Part shown: in pieces, positions 1 to 5,731 of the stretch
Numbering within the stretch: position 1 is the first letter of the stretch
Layout of the letters: each line of letters begins with the position of its first letter
Notes under the pieces: model-generated
The model's input: only the letters and a program-made list of their open reading frames with translations
What the model was told of the DNA's origin: nothing
The model's database searches: none
Program-made: the position numbers and the translations under genes
Source: Myroides sp. N17-2
Lineage (GTDB): Bacteria > Bacteroidota > Bacteroidia > Flavobacteriales > Flavobacteriaceae
Assembly (NCBI RefSeq): GCF_002286775.1
Contig: NZ_NSGJ01000006.1
Location: forward strand, 1-64,000
Direction: 5' to 3'
DNA: 64,000 nt

Positions 1-16
1 AAGTTACATTTGTCAT
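1..16 (-). CDS. 5' end of an unidentified leftward gene
   Basis: An ATG on the minus strand at 16 opens a frame (M-T-N-V-T) that runs off the left edge after five codons. It is supported by a good -7 box (TATCTTTG, minus strand) about 28 bases upstream, which would give a short leader. Too little is visible to name a product. It would make the following 1 kb a divergent intergenic region. It could also be chance. Confidence 0.35.
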
Positions 17-43
17 AGAGAGAGTGTTTTTTGGTGTGCAACT

Positions 44-51
44 CAAAGATA
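44..51 (-). promoter_or_regulatory. -7 promoter box for the left-edge gene
   Basis: The minus strand reads TATCTTTG, a perfect match to the Bacteroidetes -7 consensus TAnnTTTG. The predicted start near 40 lies about 24 nt before the ATG at 16. No clear -33 element was recognised. Confidence 0.4.
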
Positions 52-130
52 ATTTGAGATCCTTAATTTACTCTCTTTTTTTTTGCCTTTTTTTAAGCGT
101 TTAGGACGCTATTGATTCATAAAAGTAAAA

Positions 131-146
131 TGTTCCTCGTGGAACA
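131..146. promoter_or_regulatory. parS-like site (one mismatch)
   Basis: TGTTCCTCGTGGAACA differs at one central base from TGTTCCACGTGGAACA, which occurs exactly at 1446 and 3419. The flanks extend the dyad to about 24 bases (AAAA before, TTTT after). It is a likely ParB (Spo0J) binding site, part of a five-site cluster. Confidence 0.6.
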
Positions 147-390
147 TTTTGTTGTAACACCACTTTTTTTAGTTTACTTTATTTTCTTTTCGTAGTTTTT
201 TACTGAAAAGTTTTTTTCGGTGGATTTTATCGTACCTCTTTAGTTTTTCAGAAAATAAACATCTTTTAGAACCCTCTGAGATTTTCATATTTTTTTTTGA
301 ATGGGACTTAGTCCGTTTTATCGAAATTATAGCAAGGAGATTAGTTTCTGAAAAAATGTGTGTTTTAATGTTTTTTTTTGTAATCGAAGT

Positions 391-690
391 GTATGCCGTA
401 GTTGTTCTATTTTGAAAAATCTTTTACACAAAATCTTTTAACGGAATTGTAATAGGGGTAAATCGTTTATACTTCTAGGTTTTTGTGATTAATCAAAGTA
501 CGCATCGTAATTGTTCTATTTAGAAAAATATCCTACATAGAATATTTTAAAGGAATAACGCAAGGAGTAATTAATAGTTCTCGATTTGTCTTTTTGTGGT
601 TTAGCTCTCAGTTGTTGATCAAAGGATCTCTTATGATTGTTGTATTTTAAAAAATGTTTCACGTGAAATATTTTAGGGAAGTAGTGGAGG
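391..690 (+). repeat. Three degenerate direct repeats, the last containing a parS-like site
   Basis: Units starting near 391, 499 and 625 share the order GTTGTTCTATTTT or a variant, then AAAAAT, a 16-base block, ATNTTTTA, and a purine-rich GGAATA..AGGGGTA tail. In the third unit the 16-base block is the parS-like TGTTTCACGTGAAATA. In the first two the same position holds TCTTTTACACAAAATC and a related sequence that look like eroded versions. The alignment was made by eye. Confidence 0.5.
655..670. promoter_or_regulatory. parS-like site (one mismatch)
   Basis: TGTTTCACGTGAAATA differs by one base from the classical parS TGTTTCACGTGAAACA. It lies in the non-coding region upstream of ybeY, in the third copy of a degenerate direct repeat. 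Probable ParB site. Confidence 0.6.
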
Positions 691-1008
691 GGTATGGAAA
701 TTATTATTTTATAGTTTTCTCGTTTGTTAGTGTAAAGGGAAATGATTTGTGTAACTTTGGCATTCTAATTTTATCTGATTCCTTTACTAGTGGTGATTTT
801 TATTGAAACTTCGCTTTGTGGTTTTGATATTTGAATTTCACTTCGTAGATGCGTAGAATATTGAAAGCTCACGGGGTTGTATTAACTACGACTAAGTATT
901 TTGGTGCGTATTTAAAGGAGTTAAAGCTAATTCATTAGCTATCTGAGTTTTTAATTCGTAAGATTGATATTTTAAGGGCTTTTTAAGTTTATTTTTTATT
1001 TTTCCGTG

Positions 1009-1016
1009 TACCTTTG
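1009..1016 (+). promoter_or_regulatory. -7 promoter box of ybeY-mnmG
   Basis: TACCTTTG matches TAnnTTTG exactly and lies 30 bases before the ybeY ATG, giving a leader of roughly 25 nt. It probably drives ybeY and, by read-through, mnmG 40 bases further on. Confidence 0.55.
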
Positions 1017-1045
1017 CAGCAATTATTTTTTAATAGAGAAAAAGA

Positions 1046-1465
1046 ATGATATTTTTTAACTATGAAACTGATTTTCAATTAGTTGATATAACTAAATATG
1101 AAGATTGGATAGAAGAGATAGTAACTTCAGAAGGATTAATCTCTGGTGATATCAGTTATATATTTTGTGATGATGAGTTTTTACATGAAATAAATGTAAA
1201 ATATTTAGATCATGATACATTAACAGATATTATTAGTTTTGATTACTGTGAAGGTAAAATAGTTTCAGGAGATATTTTCTTGTCTGTAGAAAGAGTTCGT
1301 GAGAACGCCAAGGAATTTAATGTTGATTTTGATGTTGAGTTACTGAGAGTTATGGCTCATGGTGTGTTACACTACTGTGGATATAAAGACAAATCACCAG
1401 AAGACGAGCGTTTAATGCGCTGTAAAGAAGAGGAGAAAATGGCTATGTTCCACGTGGAACAATAG
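1046..1465 (+). CDS. ybeY: rRNA maturation endoribonuclease YbeY
   Basis: YbeY family single-strand endoribonuclease, known for 16S rRNA 3'-end maturation and 70S ribosome quality control in the cytoplasm. The 139-residue product has the metal-binding signature HGVLHYCGYKD, with H105 and H109 as expected. The third ligand position is D115 rather than His, which as I recall is usual in this phylum. It appears to be the first gene of an operon with mnmG. The last codons (M-F-H-V-E-Q) are encoded by an exact parS palindrome, so the C-terminal tail is dictated by a DNA-binding site. Function is secure from the motif and length. Confidence 0.95.
   Translation: MIFFNYETDFQLVDITKYEDWIEEIVTSEGLISGDISYIFCDDEFLHEINVKYLDHDTLTDIISFDYCEGKIVSGDIFLSVERVRENAKEFNVDFDVELLRVMAHGVLHYCGYKDKSPEDERLMRCKEEEKMAMFHVEQ
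1446..1461. promoter_or_regulatory. parS site inside the ybeY 3' coding end
   Basis: TGTTCCACGTGGAACA is a perfect 16-bp palindrome matching the parS consensus TGTTNCACGTGNAACA. It overlaps the last codons of ybeY, ending four bases before the stop codon ends. Expected ParB (Spo0J) nucleation site for chromosome segregation. Confidence 0.85.
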
Positions 1466-1489
1466 TATTTTCTTAGTAATTTAATTTAA

Positions 1490-1505
1490 TGTTTCACGTG
1501 GAACA
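1490..1505. promoter_or_regulatory. parS site abutting the mnmG start codon
   Basis: TGTTTCACGTGGAACA matches TGTTNCACGTGNAACA. Its last base is immediately before the mnmG ATG at 1506, so it occupies the place of a ribosome binding site. An ATG at 1489 reads M-F-H-V-E-Q-stop through it, and that TGA overlaps the mnmG ATG. Confidence 0.85.
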
Positions 1506-3383
1506 ATGAGTATATTCGCTGATAAATATGATGTAATAGTAGTAGGAGGAGGGCACGCTGGTTCAGAAGCTGCTGCTGCTGCTGCAAATATGGGTTCAAA
1601 AACTTTATTGATAACAATGAGTTTGCAGAACATCGCCCAGATGTCTTGTAATCCAGCAATGGGAGGAATCGCTAAGGGGCAAATCGTTAGAGAGATTGAC
1701 GCTTTAGGAGGGTACTCTGGAATTGTCTCTGATAAAACAGCGATACAGTTTAAGATGCTTAACAAATCTAAAGGACCTGCTATGTGGTCACCTCGTGTTC
1801 AGTCGGATCGTATGCGCTTTGCTGAGACATGGAGACTGATGCTAGAGGGGACTCCTAATTTAGATTTTTACCAAGACATGGTACGCTCTCTTATCATTAA
1901 GAATCATAAGATAGAAGGAGTAGTTACTAATCTAGGTTTAGAAATAAAAGCTGAAACGGTAATTCTAACTAATGGTACGTTCTTAAATGGACTTATTCAT
2001 ATCGGTGAGAAACAATTCGGTGGAGGTAGAGCTGGAGAGAGTGCTGCTTATGGTATTACTGAAGACTTAGTGAAAGCTGGTTTTGTTTCAGGACGTATGA
2101 AGACAGGTACACCTCCGCGAGTAGATGGACGTTCTTTAGATTATAGTAAAATGGAAGTTCAAGGTGGTGATGTTAACCCTTCTAAGTTTTCGTATTTAGA
2201 TGTAACAAAGCCATTAGTAGAGCAAAGAGATTGCTATATGACGTATACTTCGCCTGAAGTACATGATTTGTTACGTGAAGGATTTGATCGTTCACCGATG
2301 TTTACGGGGCGTATTAAAAGTATAGGGCCACGTTATTGTCCATCGATAGAGGATAAGATTAATCGTTTTGCAGATAAGGAAAGACACCAAATATTCGTTG
2401 AACCTGAAGGATGGAATACATGTGAGATTTATGTAAATGGGTTCTCTACATCATTACCAGAGGAAGTTCAGTTTAAGGCTCTACGTTCTGTTGCAGGATT
2501 TGAGAAAGCTAAAATATTTAGACCAGGTTATGCTATTGAGTATGATTATTTTCCACCTACACAGTTAAAGCATACATTAGAAACTAAATTAGTAGATGGT
2601 TTATTCTTTGCTGGGCAGATTAATGGTACTACTGGATATGAAGAAGCAGCTGCACAAGGACTAATGGCAGGTATGAATGCGCACTTAAAAGTACAGCAAA
2701 AAGGAGAATTAATTCTTAGAAGAGATGAGGCATATATAGGTGTTCTTATAGATGATTTGATTACTAAAGGAACAGAAGAACCATATAGAATGTTTACTTC
2801 TCGTGCAGAATATCGTACACTTTTACGTCAAGATAACGCTGATTTTAGATTAACACCTAAGTCATTTGAATTAGGTTTAGCGTCTGAAAAACGTATGAGA
2901 AGAATGGAGCATAAGCAAACTCAAGCTGAAAACTTCGTGCAATTCTTTAAAGAGACAAGTGTAAAACCAGAAGAAGGTAATCCTATATTAGAAGAAAAAG
3001 GATCTTCATTAATGGCTCAAGCTGATAAGATGTTTAAGGTATTTTCACGTCCACAAATAGAGTTAGAAGACATTCTTAAGTTTGATAAAGTGAAGACTTA
3101 TGTAGAGGAACATGACTTAGATCAAGAGATTTTAGAGCAAGCTGAAGTACAAGTTAAGTACTCTGGATATATAGAGAAAGAGAAGAATAACGCTGATAAA
3201 TTAACTAGGTTAGAGGATGTAAAGATCCCTGATAACTATGACTACGATAAGATAGTATCACTATCATTTGAGTCTAAAGAGAAGTTTAAAAAGATTAGAC
3301 CTATTACTATATCTCAAGCGTCACGTATTAGTGGAGTAACTCCTACAGATATATCTATCTTACTTATCCATATGGGTAGATAA
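1506..3383 (+). CDS. mnmG: tRNA uridine-5-carboxymethylaminomethyl modification enzyme MnmG (GidA)
   Basis: FAD-dependent partner of MnmE that installs the carboxymethylaminomethyl group on U34 of certain tRNAs. The 625-residue length is normal. The N-terminal dinucleotide fold is GGGHAG (G14-x-G16-x-x-G19), followed by family blocks GRMKTGTPPRVDGR, GPRYCPSIEDK and TSRAEYRTLLRQDNAD, and a helical C-terminal region. The ATG at 1506 gives the conserved start (DVIVVGGGHAG after nine residues). The gene is flanked by parS sites on both sides. mnmG is a classic origin-proximal gene in many bacteria, which agrees with that. There is no Shine-Dalgarno sequence; parS fills the space. Confidence 0.97.
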   Translation: MSIFADKYDVIVVGGGHAGSEAAAAAANMGSKTLLITMSLQNIAQMSCNPAMGGIAKGQIVREIDALGGYSGIVSDKTAIQFKMLNKSKGPAMWSPRVQSDRMRFAETWRLMLEGTPNLDFYQDMVRSLIIKNHKIEGVVTNLGLEIKAETVILTNGTFLNGLIHIGEKQFGGGRAGESAAYGITEDLVKAGFVSGRMKTGTPPRVDGRSLDYSKMEVQGGDVNPSKFSYLDVTKPLVEQRDCYMTYTSPEVHDLLREGFDRSPMFTGRIKSIGPRYCPSIEDKINRFADKERHQIFVEPEGWNTCEIYVNGFSTSLPEEVQFKALRSVAGFEKAKIFRPGYAIEYDYFPPTQLKHTLETKLVDGLFFAGQINGTTGYEEAAAQGLMAGMNAHLKVQQKGELILRRDEAYIGVLIDDLITKGTEEPYRMFTSRAEYRTLLRQDNADFRLTPKSFELGLASEKRMRRMEHKQTQAENFVQFFKETSVKPEEGNPILEEKGSSLMAQADKMFKVFSRPQIELEDILKFDKVKTYVEEHDLDQEILEQAEVQVKYSGYIEKEKNNADKLTRLEDVKIPDNYDYDKIVSLSFESKEKFKKIRPITISQASRISGVTPTDISILLIHMGR

Positions 3384-3407
3384 TAGATTAGAAAAAGATT
3401 ATTTTAG

Positions 3408-3449
3408 AACTCCTTATTTGTTCCACGTGGAACAAATAAGGAGTTTTTT
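3408..3449 (+). terminator. mnmG terminator built around a parS core
   Basis: A perfect 38-bp palindrome (3408-3445) is followed by a T-run (3444-3449). The outer arms are AACTCCTTATT and AATAAGGAGTT, and the central 16 bases (3419-3434) are an exact parS. As RNA it would fold into a long hairpin with the U-tract of an intrinsic terminator. Confidence 0.75.
3419..3434. promoter_or_regulatory. parS site inside the mnmG terminator
   Basis: TGTTCCACGTGGAACA, identical to the site at 1446. It forms the centre of the 38-bp terminator palindrome. Confidence 0.85.
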
Positions 3450-3563
3450 GTTTAATATAGAATAGAGTTATATAAATATAAAGTAATCATATAAGATTGG
3501 TCTGAATTGACTTTTCGTTTATGTGTATATTGCTTATTCTGTGTTTAACTGTAAGTCCACTAT

Positions 3564-3602
3564 TTCAACACCGGTTCAACATTGCTTCAACAATAGGACA
3601 AT
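3564..3602. repeat. Array with exact 11-bp period
   Basis: TTCAACACCGG, TTCAACATTGC and TTCAACAATAG follow one another with an 11-base period and run into GACAATGAAT. On the reverse strand the end reads ATTGTCCTATT, close to the ATTGTCCTAGT units at 23459 and 45750. A period near one helical turn suggests a DNA-binding array, but the function is unknown. Confidence 0.5.
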
Positions 3603-3640
3603 GAATAGGCTTATATGTGGAGTAATCTTAAAGAAGTGTT

Positions 3641-3757
3641 GAAGTAATTCTAACGATGACAGATTTACTTTATTATCATAGCATAGTATGCTGAAATCAA
3701 TTTAAACCTATCTTGTGTAATTAATTTTTGCTAATATGTCTATCGTATAATCTAGGT
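3641..3757. repeat. MITE-like intergenic element (degenerate copy)
   Basis: Roughly 117 bases with imperfect inverted ends (AATTCTAACGATGAC at 3646-3660 and GTCTATCGTATAATC at 3738-3752) around a central palindrome, AGCATAGTATGCT. The minus strand resembles the elements at 45342 and 51924, sharing GCATACTAT and the surrounding AT-rich pattern. This is the most diverged of three copies, and its limits are approximate. The 3450-3900 gap otherwise shows no gene. Confidence 0.4.
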
Positions 3758-3899
3758 TAAAGTAATTATTTAATAGTGTTCTGTTTTTTAAATCTCGCTT
3801 GAGTTTCTTGAAAATAAGTTAGCGTTTGAAATAGTAAATTTTTTAAAGTAGTGGTTATCCTTTTTTGCTTTTTTAGATGGGTGCCTGCTATATGTTGTT

Positions 3900-3907
3900 T
3901 ATATTTG
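3900..3907 (+). promoter_or_regulatory. -7 promoter box of the methyltransferase gene
   Basis: TATATTTG fits TAnnTTTG. Transcription would begin near 3912, so the GTG at 3909 cannot serve as a start codon and the ATG at 3930 is preferred. Confidence 0.5.
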
Positions 3908-3929
3908 TGTGGCTTTTAAAACTACATGG

Positions 3930-4778
3930 ATGGATATAAATGCAAATATTAAGTATATTGAAGTAGAGGATTTCTCTGTATCAAAAGAGAAGTTTGAACT
4001 TTATTTAGATGAAACTTATCAGTTGCTAAAAACTGAGCCTGTTCCAGAATTAGATAAATTAGGTTCATACTATGAGAGCCCAGAATATATTTCGCATACA
4101 GATAGTAAAAAAACTTTCTTTGATAAAGTGTATCAAATAGTCAAATCAAAAGCTATACAGAATAAGTTTAAAATATTAGAAGATGTACATCCTACTAAAG
4201 GATTACTTTTAGATATAGGTTGTGGTACTGCAGAATTTTTAGTTGAAGGAAATAATAGAGGTTGGACTACTTTAGGATTAGAACCTAATCAAAATGCTCG
4301 TCAATTAGGAATCGATAAGGGAATCACTATGATTGATAGTTTAGATAATATTAGTGATCATTCAGTAGATGCTATTACCATGTGGCATGTATTAGAACAT
4401 GTAGTTAATCTAGATGAACAAATAAAATCTCTTCAACGAATCTTAAAAAAAGGTGGGACATTATTAATAGCTGTTCCTAATTATAATTCGTACGATGCTA
4501 AATATTATGGTAAGCATTGGGCGGCATTTGATGTACCACGTCACCTTTGGCATTTTAGTCAGTCATCTATTCCTTTACTTTTTAATCCATATCATTTTGA
4601 ACTTGTAGAAACTTATCCAATGCTGTTTGACAGTTTTTATGTTTCGTTGTTATCTGAACAATATAAGACAGGTAAGAAAAATTGGTTTAAAGCATTTAGC
4701 ATAGGATTAAAGTCAAATATAGAAGCACGCAATAATTTAGAATATTCTTCTTTGATTTATTACCTTAGAAAGGAATAG
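3930..4778 (+). CDS. Class I SAM-dependent methyltransferase
   Basis: A cytoplasmic Rossmann-fold methyltransferase of the UbiG/Methyltransf_23 type; the substrate is unknown. The S-adenosylmethionine motif LDIGCGTAEF is at about residues 94-103, followed by the acidic loop after strand 2 (GLEPN), the WHVLEH post-motif near 152-157 and a late VPNYNS block. I chose the ATG at 3930 (282 residues) over the upstream GTG at 3909. The promoter box ends at 3907, and the protein then begins close to the family-typical KYIEVEDFSVS. It stands alone between mnmG and the OmpH gene, and its role could be tRNA, lipid or quinone methylation. No partner gene narrows this. Confidence 0.85.
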   Translation: MDINANIKYIEVEDFSVSKEKFELYLDETYQLLKTEPVPELDKLGSYYESPEYISHTDSKKTFFDKVYQIVKSKAIQNKFKILEDVHPTKGLLLDIGCGTAEFLVEGNNRGWTTLGLEPNQNARQLGIDKGITMIDSLDNISDHSVDAITMWHVLEHVVNLDEQIKSLQRILKKGGTLLIAVPNYNSYDAKYYGKHWAAFDVPRHLWHFSQSSIPLLFNPYHFELVETYPMLFDSFYVSLLSEQYKTGKKNWFKAFSIGLKSNIEARNNLEYSSLIYYLRKE

Positions 4779-5016
4779 GAGGTATATAATCTAATCGGCA
4801 GAGGATTTAGAGCTCTAATTAGTTGTATTTCTTGTTTTAAAGCGATTTAAGAGGTTTTAGGTTACGGAGTGGAATGAATATATAGGTGTTTTTAGTTATT
4901 ATCTAATTAGGTGTTTAAAAAGAGACTGTTTTGATTAAGATTATCTATTTTAATAATGCTTAATGATAGATTTTAATTATATAATAATTATTTTTAGTTA
5001 ACTGTAAAAAGTTTAT

Positions 5017-5024
5017 TACATTTA
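5017..5024 (+). promoter_or_regulatory. Possible -7 box of the OmpH-like gene
   Basis: TACATTTA matches TAnnTTTG except for the last base, 22 bases before the ATG at 5047. Modest support. Confidence 0.35.
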
Positions 5025-5046
5025 CAACAGGTTTAAAAAAGCGAAA

Positions 5047-5637
5047 ATGAAAAAAACAATTTTAATGCTAGGTATAGCAGGATTATTATTTTCTTGTAAT
5101 AATACGGCAACTCCAACATCTGAATTCAAAACTGCTTACGTAGATTCTGCAAAATTGATGAAAGAGTATGATGAGATGAAAGATATGGAATCTAAATACA
5201 AGATTCAATCTGAAGAAAAAGGAAAAAGCTTAGAAGCAGAAGTTGCTCAGTTCCAAAGACAGGTTCAAGAGTTCCAAGCTACTGCTCGTCAAAAAGGTCA
5301 AGCATGGGCTGAACAAGCTGCTGCTGGTCTTCAAAAGAAAGAACAAGAATTACAATTTAAACAACAAACGCTTATGCAATCTCTACAAAAAGAAAGTGGA
5401 GAGGAAATGGAAGCTGTTGTGAAAAAAGTAAAGGAACACATTGCTGAGTACGCTAAGAAGAATAAATTAGAGTATGTATTCAATACTGAAGAAGCTTCTA
5501 CTGTAATTTACAGTAAAGAAGGTAATGACATCACTGATGCCATGATTAAAGAATTAAATGCTAAGTATAAAGGTAGTGCAACTCCTGCTAAATTAGAGGA
5601 GACTAAACCTGCTGCTGCAACTGAAGATAAGAAGTAA
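5047..5637 (+). CDS. OmpH/Skp-family lipoprotein
   Basis: A periplasmic chaperone-like protein of the OmpH (Skp) family, anchored as a lipoprotein. The signal peptide ends in the lipobox LFSC (Cys17). The mature part starts with FKTAYVDSAKLM, the family's first beta strand, followed by a long charged and Gln-rich coiled coil (about residues 40-130) and a C-terminal strand region (YVFNTEEASTVIYSKEG). The Ala/Pro/Lys/Glu-rich tail is probably disordered. Skp homologues hold unfolded outer-membrane proteins in the periplasm. The lipid anchor is an apparent difference from E. coli Skp. It is transcribed alone and ends at a clear terminator. Confidence 0.88.
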   Translation: MKKTILMLGIAGLLFSCNNTATPTSEFKTAYVDSAKLMKEYDEMKDMESKYKIQSEEKGKSLEAEVAQFQRQVQEFQATARQKGQAWAEQAAAGLQKKEQELQFKQQTLMQSLQKESGEEMEAVVKKVKEHIAEYAKKNKLEYVFNTEEASTVIYSKEGNDITDAMIKELNAKYKGSATPAKLEETKPAAATEDKK

Positions 5638-5656
5638 TTTATTTGAATTACTTTAG

Positions 5657-5687
5657 AAAAAGCCTCTGTTTTTACAGGGGCTTTTTT
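5657..5687 (+). terminator. Terminator of the OmpH-like gene
   Basis: Arms AAAAAGCCTCTGT and ACAGGGGCTTTTT pair fully with one G-U, with a short T loop, followed by a T-run. Confidence 0.8.
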
Positions 5688-5731
5688 AGTTTAGAACAAC
5701 TTTATTATCGTATTTTGTAAAAAAAATAGGA

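Larger units (their letters stand above)
52..1008. other. Long AT-rich non-coding region with parS-like sites, origin-proximal
   Basis: No credible reading frame is seen in about 950 bases. The stretch holds two one-mismatch parS-like palindromes (131-146 and 655-670) and at least three degenerate copies of a roughly 65-base unit (near 391-460, 499-570 and 625-690). No perfect DnaA box (TTATCCACA) was found; one-mismatch candidates are TTTTACACA at 422-430 and TGTGATTAA (reverse) at 484-492. The region looks like a chromosome-segregation or near-origin segment, but I cannot call it oriC. Confidence 0.5.

Noticed and set aside
422..492. DnaA boxes in the first kilobase
   Set aside because: Only one-mismatch matches in AT-rich DNA; not enough to call an origin.
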